61,853 nt of DNA from Catenaria anguillulae PL171 (taxonomy: Eukaryota; Blastocladiomycota; Blastocladiomycetes; Blastocladiales; Catenariaceae): assembly GCA_002102555.1 (NCBI GenBank), contig MCFL01000142.1, positions 1-61,853 of the forward strand, read 5' to 3'. The notes beneath the pieces are model-generated. The model was given only the letters and a program-made list of their open reading frames with translations. It did not search any database and was not told the origin of the DNA. The stretch's first letter is position 1; every line of letters begins with the position of its first letter. Made by a program: the position numbers and the translations under genes. This document shows positions 1-11,960 of this stretch, one piece after another.

Positions 1-235
1 CCGTGAGCAACGATACAAGTCCGTTGATCGTTCGCTCCATTCAACCACCGCGGAAACCACGTTGACCAACAATCCGTCTGTTCGCTCCGCTCCATAGGCA
101 ACGAAACGATGAGATTGGAAAAAAGACGTCGTCGTTGCTGCAAGAAACTCAGCTGGCCGTGGTACGTGTTCGACCGTGCCCAGTTCCCACCTGATTTGCA
201 TTGCTCATTCTTTTGACGCGTGCTTTCTTCATGTA

Positions 236-1441
236 GAAGGACGGCTTTCACTTGCTGGAGCAAGCTACAGCCATACCGACGGCTTCCTTTGCGACAACGA
301 GCCTCGACGGTCCCAGCGACTCTGCTCACAATCCAAAGTGCGTTCTCTTTCACTCGTGCTGGACATTCAGATTGACCGGGCTGATACTACCGGTATGCGA
401 CTAGGCGTTCGCAATCCTCGGCTGCCACTCGCCGTCCGATCCGCTCGGCCCCTTTGGCTGGTCGATCCGGTGCTGCTGCCGGCACTGCCTCGGCGAGCAA
501 CCCATCTCCTGCGTCCATCACGGCCGCAAAGCGCGCAAATACAGCCAAGGGGCCGCGGCCGAGCTCGAGTTGATTGAAAAGATTGCCGACAGGTTGCAGG
601 AAGCCGTGAATGATCCATCGCATGATTACACTCTGGGTAATGTACGCTGAATGAGCCACACGTTGTCACGCAGTTGAGAGCCCGAGCACTGACACAAATC
701 GGCGCGCCTAGAGGCGACGAATCGGTATCTCAAGGCGCGGCTGCTGGTCGTTGAAGAAGAATTGGAGAAGGTGTCGCAGGAGACAAGGGCAAAAGTGCGT
801 TTGTTACGTTGCTTGATAATACGCCAACCGTTTCCTCACCGATTCGATTACGTTAATCAGGTCAAGGCACAATCAAGCGCCGAGACTGCATTGAAAGCAC
901 TTGACGAAGCACACAAGAAGCTACAAAAGCAACATCAACAGCTCCAGGTATGCGCTGCCGCCACGACCCGGCAATGGTTTCCTCAAGCTTACCCATGATT
1001 CCGCCAACCAGACTGCACACGACAAGCTGGCCACTCAACTCACAACAGCCGACCAGCGCGCCGCCACGGCCGAATCGGCGCTTGCTGCCCTGCAACGTGA
1101 CATGTCGTCGCTGAAAAAAGCGGAAAAGTCGACCACGTCCGAAGTCCACGCCCGCGAACTCAAACTGAACCGTGCCCAGGAAGAATGCGAGCGGCTACGT
1201 GCGCTCATGGCCAAGTCGGACCAGGACCGCAAAGACCAAGTCGACAAGTTGAAGCGCGCCAACGACCGGCTGGCCGCCGAGATCAAGCGGCTCGAGAAGC
1301 AAAAGGGCGAATTGATGACAGGGTTCAAGAAACAGGCGGCGCTGATTGATGTGCTCAAGAAGCAAAAAGATGCATTTGGAGGCGGTCAAGGTGTTGGGAT
1401 TCACAGAGGAGGAATTCACGCGGATGTTGGATTGGTATTGA
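236..1441 (+). CDS. TEX9: TEX9-like coiled-coil protein (5' end unresolved)
   Basis: Spliced coding region; exons at about 401-628, 711-794, 861-947 and 1012-1441 are supported by GT-AG introns, and an earlier exon near 236-330 is possible. Almost the whole product is charged coiled coil (Leu/Lys/Glu heptads, for example RANDRLAAEIKRLEKQKGEL). The C-terminus matches the conserved TEX9 ending: LIDVLKKQK, then MHLEAVKVLGFTEEEF, ending RMLDWY with a stop at 1439-1441. These two parts lie in different frames, separated by one extra A in the run at 1364-1368. A second one-base change is likely near the G run at 550-556. TEX9 is a little-known coiled-coil protein of ciliated and flagellated eukaryotes, which fits a fungus with swimming spores. 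The start codon was not identified. The family call rests on the C-terminal motif. Confidence 0.65.
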
Positions 1442-1523
1442 TGATAATGGATGGATGCACTGTATTGCGTCGAAACGTGGATACCAAATCAAACCAAACC
1501 GTGGACATGGAATGCGAAGGGAA

Positions 1524-2801
1524 TCAATGGTCGTCGCGGGTCAGGCCTGGGCACACGTCCTGCAATTCCTGATCCGAGGAAAACGTGCAACCGCAGTAGA
1601 GACAATATGTGTGTCGCTCACGCAGGGTAGAAATGAGTTGCGCCAATTGCTCGGATGGTTCGAGAGCTTCAAAGGCTTTTGATTCCGCGGTCCATGGTTC
1701 GATTTCGTCCGGGTTGGCGGCGCAGTCGGGAGCAGGGGCGGTGTCGTCATACGATGCGAGGTCGGGAAGGGGCTCGAGCGGGCGAAGTGGTGCCTCGACC
1801 AATGGTTGATCCGAGGTGTCGGATTCCTGAGATGCGATGGTGTTGTCATCGGCCGAGTTGTCGTCATCAATCGACAGCTCAATCTCGTCCGGATTAGGCG
1901 CAGAGTCGAGGGCAGATCGATCAGGAATAGTGTCGCTCGGGGGCGGCGGTTGCAATGACAGTGGCCAGAAATGGGAGAATAATGTGATCTCCTATAGGGT
2001 CAAAATGGTGTGCGTGAGATACATGGTACGTCGCTGCGGCGAAAAAGAAGAGTGTGTGCAGACAGCATACCTTTGCGGAATCAAGCTGGAAACAGATTTT
2101 GCGAGCTTTACGAATGTCGTTTTCGATTCTGGAGGAAGGTCACACCACGTCAACAAGTGCGTCAGTGAGAGCGAGATCAAGAGTGCGAAGTCACGAGCGT
2201 ACTGCCGCTCAGTAAACTTGGTAGCGCGCCAATCCCGAAACTGGTCTTCTTTGCCTTGTAGCAGTCGAATCCGTTTTGCTTCCGCTTCCTCTTGTTCTTC
2301 CTGGACAGACTTTACGCCAATGCCCAGCCGTCCACGATGAAGCGTTGGCGCTAACGGCTCCAAGATACCGGGATTGGTCTTTCCGAGCGCAGCGCCTTCC
2401 TTCCATCCCATTTTCTGGAGGAGCGACATGCCCTTGTTGGACTCGTCAAGCTTGCGCTTGAGTCCCTCGTTGCGTTTCTCTTGAATCGATTGGGCAGATC
2501 CAGGCGGTGGACGGGATTGGGCTTGCAAGGCGAGCTTGCGGCGCTGGGAGTAGGTGGCTGGTGAAGCAGCAGAGGAAGAGGAAGAGGAAGCTGGAGTAGG
2601 GTCGGTAAGGAAGGCGGCAGACATGTAATCGTCCTCCTCGTCCTCGTCTTCGCCGTCATGGTTACCTTGATTGACGGTGGTTGTGGTCGATGGAGCTAGG
2701 GTGGACTTTAGGGCCCTGGGTTGGGTTGGATGGGAGGGAGCGGGTGGCGGGCGGCTTCTGTGGGCGGGCCATGCCGTGGGAATTGCTTGGGGTCGGTTCA
2801 T
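1524..2801 (-). CDS. GPATCH11: G-patch domain protein 11 (GPATCH11/CCDC75-like)
   Basis: Three exons joined by two introns. The N-terminal exon carries a Ser/Pro-rich region and then a G-patch domain (SLLQKMGWKEGAALGK, with GILEPL and GRLGIG following), the module that activates DEAH-box RNA helicases in splicing. Splicing out a roughly 80-base intron from GTACGC to CCTCCAG gives ERQIENDIRKARKICFQLD, a charged helix typical of this family. The last exon encodes an acidic linker and the C-terminal DUF4187 signature with YCLYCGC and CPGLTRDDH, which ends the protein as in human GPATCH11. All parts of the family are present and in order. The gene lies tail to tail with the TEX9-like gene, 82 bases away. 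Function in pre-mRNA splicing is inferred from the family. Confidence 0.88.
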
Positions 2802-3245
2802 GGCTGCAGGTGAGCTTGGTCAGACATCAATAAATAGGTTGTCGAGTAGGCAATCTTCAGAGAGAAACAGCTTGGAGTTGGAGGATGGTCAAAGTGTCCG
2901 CCGATCTGACGCGCGTTCGGCCACCGCCGCCGCCACACGGCCCACTAGCGCAGAGTTCTTCTTGTGCCAGGTTATTCACTTGCCTCATTTATGCTCTTGG
3001 CGTCCATTGTCCATGAATACTACGGCCGCGCCATGCATTGCGATTAGATCCGCCACCGGACTCGACACTTGACCCCCGCCACCATCATCTTTCGGGACAC
3101 CACGACACCGCGAAGCCATTCACTCGCCTCGCAATCATCATGGTCCGTGCATATCGTGTTGTGTTGATTGCGGCGTCTGCCGCCTCGGCCGGGCCGTGCA
3201 CCTCGCAAAGAGAGCTAACCGCCGCGCCATCTATAGTCTGTCCCC
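2802..3245. other. Intergenic region between GPATCH11 and myosin I
   Basis: This is the shared 5' region of two divergent genes. I see no separate gene. An ATG at 3140 followed by an open frame, and a TAG just before 3240 that could be a splice acceptor, leave room for a short upstream exon of the myosin gene. Confidence 0.4.
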
Positions 3246-6200
3246 ATGCAACTCGGCCGCAAGCAGGGCGGCGACGGGCCAAAGCGCACGCCGGGCGCCG
3301 CCACCACTTACAAAAAGGCCACTTGGAACTCGGACCGCAAGCCCAACCAAATCGGCGTCGACGACATGACCTTGCTCACCGAGCTGTCTGACGCCGCCAT
3401 CAATGCCAACTTGTCCAAGCGCTTCCACAAGGCTGAAATCTACACCTACATTGGCCATGTGCTCATTTCCGTCAACCCCTTTCGCGACCTCGGCATCTAC
3501 ACGGACCAGGTCCTCGAGTCGTACATTGGCCGCAACCTGATCGAAATGCCTCCGCACGTGTTTGCAATTGCCGAGTCGGCCTACTACCGCATGAAGTCGT
3601 ACTCGGACAATCAGTGCGTCATCATCTCGGGCGAATCGGGCGCGGGCAAAACCGAGGCCGCAAAGAAGATCATGCAGTACATTGCACATGTGTCTGGCGG
3701 ATCCGATAGCACCTCGATTCAGCACGTCAAGGACATGGTGCTGGCCACAAATCCGTTGTTGGAGAGCTTTGGTAACGCAAAGACGCTGAAAAACACCAAT
3801 TCGTCGCGTTTTGTACGTTTTCCTCTCGCCACTCTCACCTCGTTGGCTTTTTTCGCTCAATCTATTGCCAAACTCTGTGTTTATCTCAATAGGGCAAGTA
3901 TCTCGAAATCTACTTCAACGCACGCAGCGAACCCGTTGGCGCGCACATCACCAACTATCTCCTCGAAAAGAGTCGTGTGACCATGCAAATCCAAAACGAG
4001 CGCAACTTTCACATCTTTTACCAAATCTGCAAGTCGGCCTGCGACGCCTACCGTGGTATGTTTTTGTTGTGCTCATGACCATTTGATATCAACTCAGCTC
4101 AATCCCATTTTTCGTTTCTTCTCGACTTGTGTTCCTCATAGAATTTGGCATCTCTGGCCCCGAATGCTACACCTACACTTCGGCCTCCAACTGCCTGACG
4201 GTTGACGGCATCGACGACGCGGCAGAGTATGCTGATGTGCTGCGTGCCATGCAAATCATTGGCATCACCCAGCAAGAGCAATCCGACATCCATCGGCTCA
4301 TGGCCGCCATCCTGTGGCTTGGCAACATCGAGTACGCCGTCAACCCGGACGGTAACGGCGAAGATGCCATGCTCGCCACGTCCGCGTCGCAAGATGCCCT
4401 CAACTCGGTCGCGTATCTGTTACAGGTCGATGCCGGCCAGTTGCACAATGTGCTCTTGCATCGTGTGATTGTGACACCCAAACCGGGCGGGGCATTTGAG
4501 CGGTTCCAGAGTCCCTTGAATGTGGCACAAGCGCAAGGTGTCAGGGATGCTTTGGCAAAGGGAGTGTACGCTAGGCTGTTTGATTGGATTGTCGAGCGGG
4601 TCAATGTGGCCATGAAGCCGACAGAGCCCGTGGCAAAGTCGATTGGGATTTTGGATATTTATGGGTTCGAGCTGTTTGACAAGAACTCGTTTGAGCAGCT
4701 GTGCATGTGCGTTGCCTTCATTTTTCTTTCGACGCTTGAGGATCGTCTAATTTCTCATACTTTCTTTTGGTTTTTTTTTTCTTGTTCAGCAACTATGTCG
4801 TATGTCATTGACCTTGTTGCCCTCATACTGTCAGGTTCGGCCGATTCACTAACCCTGTTCATTCACACCTTGCCAGAACGAAATGCTTCAATCCGCTTTC
4901 ATCAACTTGACCATCAAGACGGAACAAGAAGACTACGTCGCCGAAGGCATTCAATGGGTCCGCTCACTGCTCACCTCATCGTTGCCTCGAATGTCACTTG
5001 GCCTTAAACCACAAACCCACAAAAACGTGATTACTAGACTCCGATCGAGTTCTTTGACAACCGGATTGTGTGCGAGCTCATTGAAGAAAAGCGCCCGACC
5101 CCCGGTGTCTTTGCCATCATGAACGACGCTTGTGCGCGTGTCCACGCTGACCCCGAAAAGGCCGACCAGACGTTGCAATCGGACCTCAACCGCATCACGC
5201 ACTCGCGCTTCTTTGCACAAACCGGCACATTCACCATCCGCCACTATGCAGGCGACGTGACCTACACCGTGTCGGGCATGTCTGAAAAGAACCGCGATGC
5301 AAACAACAAGGATTTGCTCGAGCTCATCAAGACGTCCAAACATGCCCTGCTGCTGCGCTTGTTCCCGGAGGACGTGGACCGCGAAAACAGGCAGCGTCCG
5401 CCCACGGCCAGTGACAAGATCAAGCAGAGCGCGGGTGACTTGTTCAATACCTTGATGCAGTGCCAGCCAAACTACATTCGTTGCATCAAGCCCAACCAGA
5501 ATCGGAGCCCAAGGGAGTTTGATGATGGCATGTGCTTGCATCAGGTCAAATATTTGGGATTGTTGCAGTACGTTTTCTTCACTTCATGGCTTCTTGTCGT
5601 CGCTTACACGATTTCATGATCGCCCGCAGAAACGTCAAGGTCCGGCGTGCCGGATTTGCGTCGCGGCAAACCTTTGAGCGCTTCCTCGAGCGCTTCTACA
5701 TGTTGTCATCCAAGACCTGCTACGCTGGCGAATGCACGTGGAACGGCCCTTCGTCGCGCGGCGCGGGCCTGATTCTCGAGCACACGGGCATCCCAAAGGA
5801 ACAATGGCAACTCGGCAAGTCCAAGGTCTTTATTAAATCGCCCGAGACGCTCTTCAAGCTGGAAGCCATGCGCGACCACTACTGGCACAAGATGGCGCTG
5901 CGCATCCAGCGTGCCTGGCACAAGTACCAAGAGCGCCGCAACAAGTGTGCGCGCATCATCCAGCAAGCGTACCGCGACTACAAGGGGCTCAACATTTACG
6001 TGCAAATGCGCGACTATGGCCACCAGGTGCTCAAGCAAAAGAAGGAACGCCGCCGCTTTTCGCTCGTGTCCATGCGCCGGTACTTGGGCGATTACTTGGA
6101 CGTTGCAGGCGCCGGCGGCGCGTTTTTGCGTACGGCCGCAGAGCTGAGTCCCGACGAGCTCATCATCTTTTCCGCACGTGCGCAGGCGGTTGTGTTTCGG

Positions 6201-7418
6201 TTCTTGCGGTCGTCCAAGCTGTCGCCGCGCATGATTGTCATGACGGACAAGCACTTTGCTATAGTCGTGTCCAAGGCCGAAAACAACCAGGTCGTGCAGC
6301 GCATTGACCGCAAGTATCCGCTGCGGCAAATCAAGGGCATCACGCTGACGCCATTTCAGGACGATTTTGTGCACTTGTCGGTCGAGGCCGACGAGGACGT
6401 GCTGCTTGCGTGCCCTTTCAAGACCGAGCTCGTCACGTACCTTGTGCATCAGCTCAAGGTGCCCGTACAGTTTTCGCCCGATCTCGTGTACACCAACAAG
6501 AAGGAAGCAAAGAGCCACAAGGTCAAGAGCCACAAGGATGACACGAGCGTACTGCCCGGCGCTTGGGCGTTCAAAAAGGACAAGATAACGGTGAATTCGG
6601 GCGCGCCTGCGACCAGCGTGTCCAACCCGCCATGCAAGCGCAAGTCGCGGCCCGCAGGGCACAGGGCCGGTACACCCACAGCGGCCGCGGTCAAACCCAA
6701 GCCCAAACCGTCGCCCGCATCGTCGACCGCTACGGCCGTCAACGCTGTCAAGCCCAAGCCCATGCCTGCTGTTCCAGGGACAGCAACCACCCCGGCAAAG
6801 TTTGGCGGCGTCCCGGCCATGGCCGCAACCGCCGCGGTTGCATCGCAGCCCACATCGGCCACAATCACGCCCTCGGGATCACAATCCAACTTGTCGGGAT
6901 CCAACGAGAACCTGTCGTCGGGCAACGCAGCCCGCCCAACGCCGCCGAAGCGGCCCGCGGCACCCCCGCGCCCGGTGCCTGCCAAGCCCATGTACAAGCT
7001 GCTGTACGCGTTCCAGGGGCAGGATGCCGGCGAGCTGTCGGTCGAGGCGGGCGAGCAGGTCGAGGTCGTGACCAAGCAAGACGGCGGGTGGTGGATGGCA
7101 AAGAATGCACAGGGCAAAGAAGGGTGGGTTCCCGAATCGTACCTCGAGCTCATTCAAGCGCCTGTGCGCCCGCCGCCGCCGCCGCGCCCGGTAGCGAGGA
7201 ACACGACGCCGTCACCCAACCCTGGTGCGGCGGCAAACGGCCAAGCACAGCCCGTGGCCGCCGCTGCGCCCGTGGCGGCACCTTTGGCGGCGGGTGCAGA
7301 TGCGGGCATTCCTGAGTGGAAGCGCCAGTTGTTGGCAAAGCTTGAGCAGCAGAAGCAGCAGCAGGCCGGTGGCGGTGCGCCAGTGCCTGCTGCGCGGCCC
7401 GCCATGCCAAGGCGGTAG
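3246..7418 (+). CDS. MYO1: Class-I myosin (long-tailed, TH1-SH3)
   Basis: An actin-based motor for endocytosis and cortical actin. Order: a basic N-terminus; the motor domain with P-loop [13 protein letters not shown], switch I region NTNSSRFGKYLE and relay-type motif [10 protein letters not shown]-like repeats ([28 protein letters not shown]); a basic TH1 membrane-binding tail; an Ala/Pro-rich TH2 segment; and an SH3 domain ([20 protein letters not shown], then GWWMAKN and [10 protein letters not shown]). At least six introns interrupt the motor region, including a 10-base exon at 4790-4799 that supplies NYV of the relay region. Two features are odd. The TEDS-rule position, 16 residues before DALAK, is Glu, whereas yeast and Aspergillus myosin I have Ser. 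The tail ends after a basic RP-rich stretch with no Arp2/3-binding acidic motif. The start at 3246 was chosen as the first ATG in the conserved frame; a spliced upstream start is possible. Confidence 0.95.
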
Positions 7419-8218
7419 GGCCGCAGATGAGGCCAGTTGCGAGGATCACACATTTGGATTCTGTCTTGATTGTTGGCTCTTTTCGTTCTTCCTTGCGTTC
7501 ATTGAATTGTTACATTTGCCCTTTGTTGTTTTCCTGCAGTAATCCTACCATTCTCTGCTTGCTTTCTGTTGCGGCGCACATGCACAATAAAAATGGCATT
7601 TGCTCGAAATTTCCATCGAATTGAGTAATCAAATGCTGAATTGTCATAATAAAAAAGATAATGGTCAAGACGAAAAAACATGATGGGCGGGGAGCCAAGC
7701 CAGGAAAGAAAAACGGGATGCAGAGAGCGGGGGGTAATCGGGCGCACAGCAACAACCGATGGACCACGAGGCAAATGACCAGACAAACACAAAAGTGGGG
7801 TCAAGGTGAGGGCACAGACAGGAAAAAAAAAAAAAAAAACGAAAAACGAGGGAAAAAAAAGAGACAACAGCTAGAGTAAAGAAGCGCAAACGAGAAGAAG
7901 GCGATAGCTAGCGGAGAGACACGGAGAAAGGCAACAGAAGCTGTAAGCATGTGAACTTGCCACGAAGCAGGCAGGGTGGTGAGGAGCAGGAGGGAATTCG
8001 AGCATGGGAAACAAATGAAAGGATAACACACATGTCGAAAGGAGAAGAAAATTGGAAAACCAAAAGACACAAGATCGTGCCGCCGGTCGTTTGCGGCAGA
8101 GTCAATGGACGGACACAAGGAAAACGCAGGTCTTGGTCACCAGGCAGCCGCTGGGCGTTGGGGAGGGGGAATGGAGAGACAAGCAGGAGAGAGAGTGTGT
8201 GAGAAGGACAGGGAAGCT
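7419..8218. other. Non-coding region with A-rich and GA-rich low complexity
   Basis: This lies between the convergent ends of the myosin and PP2A genes. It holds AATAAA-like signals near 7586 and 7648 that could serve polyadenylation, an A run at about 7823-7840 and a long GA-rich stretch. The reading frames here are low-complexity and I do not support any of them. Confidence 0.5.
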
Positions 8219-9222
<1,004 letters not shown>

Positions 9223-10004
9223 GGTGATGATGAACTGGTGGAATGGGTGGACGGGCGGTTCAATGTTGCTGCTTGGGCGGGCAGGATTGAAAGAGCCGAG
9301 AAATGCTGTGTGCGGAACGTGGTTGGGCACAGCTGTTGGTGACAAACAAGGGCACCGACAAAAAGCAAGGCGATAAGGTAAGGAAACGCAGAAAGGATCA
9401 GCATCAGCATCAGCATCCTTCAGCAGCCCGGTCGTAGCGGGGACTTGAGCCACAAGAAAAGTCCATGGCAGTCATGATGGCATAAAATGCGCACAGTTTT
9501 GTGTGTCAAGCGTGGGTTGACACGAAGTGATGTGATGTGACAAAGTTGACGTTTGGGGTTTGTGGTTCGCCGAGGTGACGGTGGCGGAGGGCAAACGCGG
9601 GGGCGGCGGTGGATGGCGGGACCAAGGGCGATGGGCAGCAGAGGCGATACGAGCGCCAAGTCGGGAGTCGAGTGCGGAGGGTGCTTGGTGCGTCAAGTTG
9701 GCGATCGGCCGAGCAAGTTGCGTTGAATGGATGGTTTGTGTTTCTGTATTAAACTGCAGAGATTTCTCACCGTTGTGTTGTCACAAATGACGCGACGCTG
9801 TCGCTCAAAGTCAATGTTGGTGGCTCTGACTGCGGCCATTGTGTTGTGCTCGAGATCTGATTTAAGTAACACTTCTGGCATGATGGAATTGATTCAGCCA
9901 GGTCCTTAGTAGACTTAACAAAAAACATATTTTATGTCAGATTCATACTCTCCAACAAATGTCGCCAGCAGTCGGTCGTGTGAAAGGGTTTGCCTCCAGG
10001 CATG
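9223..10004. other. Upstream region of PP2A, no supported gene
   Basis: The minus strand has short open stretches around 9693-9881 (starting MAAVRATNIDFERQRR) followed by a GTGAGA donor-like site. This could be an untranslated or short upstream exon. Nothing here is recognisable. Confidence 0.3.
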
Positions 10005-10430
10005 AGCAAGCACGCGGAGTTTGACCGATTGGAGAGTGGTGGGCATCAATGGGTCACGCAAGCTGGTCAAGAGAGTGCGGATTGATGCCTTGTACGCTGA
10101 CCGCTTCGGTCACTTTGTGAGTTGATACTCTGGTTATGTACAACTCTTTCTCCTGCTAACGAGATGAGATAGCCATATGCATCCGGAATGTCATCAAACA
10201 TTAAAGAACTCGACCGTCAGTGCTTGTTCAGTGCGACGGATGTGATTCCACGCAAGTGGTCCAAGTGCGACGGATTCGTAAATCAAGCCAACGCTCCTTT
10301 TGTCTTCTTGCGCGCGACGACACGGCCATCTCTTGATACGATTGGCGCACCCATCTACATCACCAGGCGGAACCAACTTGCTGGGATGGCTCCGCGGCCG
10401 CATCATTGCTGTCGTGCGTGACCGAGTCGA
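10005..10430 (+). CDS. Unidentified spliced reading frame (possible gene fragment)
   Basis: Two open segments on the plus strand join across a well-formed intron (GTGAGT near 10110 to GATAG near 10172) in the same phase. The first reads WRVVGINGSRKLVKRVRI and DALYADRFGHF; the second begins PYASGMSSNIKELDR and runs through SATDVIPRKWSKCDGF to PIYITRRNQLAG and a stop near 10419. The composition is balanced, unlike the low-complexity shadow frames nearby. There is no convincing start codon, and upstream acceptor-like AG sites suggest that more exons may exist. I do not recognise the family. It stops about 430 bases from the left end of the transposon, so it may be the remnant of a longer gene. 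Confidence 0.35.
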
Positions 10431-10860
10431 GGTAGCCGAGTTGGCGAGAGGAGCGCGCCTTGCGCCACCATTTTCTGAACTGTTGCCATGCCATCATGCC
10501 ATGCCACGCGACACCTTTTGCGGCCACCGGCTTTGGGTACCCGCACATATGGAGGATTCGGATACACCGAGACCGGCTTCCTTCTAGGCCATGATCTTGA
10601 CCGGAACCATGGCACAAATCAGCTGTGCTTGACGCAACAGACACTTTGTCAGTGATTGTTGGTGACAAGCATATATGAAAAGGTCGAAGGAGAGGCCAAA
10701 CACACCTGCTTGCGAGTCAGAAGCAATCGAGACTTCGTCCTGGGCAACTGTTTGCGGGGGTCACCTTCCGAAGAGACGAGCCAGGCTCGGAATCACTCTC
10801 GGACTAGGAACCCGACTGGAAGGCCTCCTCGTGCTTGGGCTCGTGGTCAGCGCGGCCCAG
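10431..10860. other. Left flank of the transposon, no supported gene
   Basis: There are short open frames on both strands, for example minus 10360-10668, but none has recognisable motifs or a convincing start and splice structure. The two bases before the inverted repeat are AG, matching the two bases after its right-hand copy. Confidence 0.4.
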
Positions 10861-10916
10861 CACGCCCAAAAGTGCAGCCCCGAGATCGACGGGGTTGGGT
10901 GAGGTCCGTCGATGAC
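10861..10916 (+). repeat. Left terminal inverted repeat (56 bp)
   Basis: Every base matches the reverse complement of 18972-19027; identity stops immediately outside (GGCCCAG against AGATGG) and just inside. This is the left boundary of the transposon and the presumed site of transposase cleavage. The outer end begins CACGCCC, reminiscent of the CAC start of CACTA elements but without the TA. Confidence 0.85.
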
Positions 10917-11017
10917 GGGTCGAACCTTCCATGTTGGTCGCACCCGTCAATGACCGGAAGCGCTCGACCCGTTCAAGACCCGGTCCAAATTGCATGCTTT
11001 TTTTTTTTTTTTTTTTT
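10913..11017. repeat. Left subterminal motifs and T20 run
   Basis: Just inside the left repeat lie GACGGGTCG (from 10914), the reverse form ACCCGTCAA (10942-10950), CGACCCGTTC and ACCCGGTCC, then TTGCATGC (10990-10997) and a run of 20 T at 10998-11017. The same words recur inside the right end, which points to binding sites for an element-encoded protein. Confidence 0.55.
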
Positions 11018-11960
11018 CTTCTTCTTTGGACGCCTCTGCATCACCCTCACTCTTCACTCTTCACTCTGTTATTTTTGTAAATACATGCGTCCGCACACCC
11101 ACTTCCATCCAATGAATCCACCCCAAGCCACATGCCCACCATCACCCGCATTCATCATTACGCCGTCACCGTCGCCGTTATCCTCCCTCCCACAGCCATA
11201 GCCGTCCGCACGAGCCGTTAGCTCTCGCCATTCCCTGCACTGGCCGGCTGTCCCTCCGTCCATGAGGTGCCAAGTCAACACCCAGCCCATCACCGAAATC
11301 GATATGTAGCCATCCCCTATACGGTCGCTTTCTTCCGTCGCCACCACGCCCGCTTGGGCGCCCTTCATCTCGGTTGCTCTCACCAAACACCCCCGCCCTT
11401 GTCACGTGCGTCCAATCCTATCACGGCCACGGTAACTGTGAACTCCCTCCAACCAGTTGCTTTCAACCCGCGGTGGCGCCACCACATACGACACCGCCGC
11501 GGCATGGGCGCGGTCCGTACGGCAGCACGTCTCGAGCTCTCGTCGCTGCCGTAGCAGTGTCTGTCAACCTTTCACGATCAAGGCACAATCTGCTCGCGCT
11601 CGCTGTCCTCAACCTCTAGTTCCGTTTTGCCTTATCGCACCGCCTGGTCACCGTCTGACTACCTTGGACCGATCCAACCGACGTATTTCACCCGACCAGC
11701 GCCGACCCCAAGCACTCTGCTGTTGAACCACTTCTTGATATGCTCTTCAAGCCCGGCTTTTTCTCATCGGTCTTTGGTTTGTTGGATCGGTGTGTACGCA
11801 TGCATGTTATGGTTGCCACAGTGTCGAGTGGACAGACTGTTGACGCTGACCGTCACTGTTGTTGGATTTGGTTTGCAACCAGCCTCCCTCCATTGTCCAA
11901 TATTTTTTCTCCGTTTTTTTTCCTCATTCGATTCTCAGATCTATTCCATCAATCAATACA
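11018..11960. other. Transposon 3' region without a supported gene
   Basis: This lies between the left subterminal repeats and the transposase stop codon. It is C-rich and pyrimidine-rich on the plus strand, with repeated CACTCTTCACTCTTCACTC near 11048. Several frames are open but lack motifs. It is probably the transposase 3' untranslated region plus spacer. Confidence 0.4.

Noticed and set aside
9223-9453. N-terminal extension of PP2A by about 77 residues
   Set aside because: The family starts at [14 protein letters not shown] sequence and has 305-310 residues; the upstream part is low-complexity and reads as leader.
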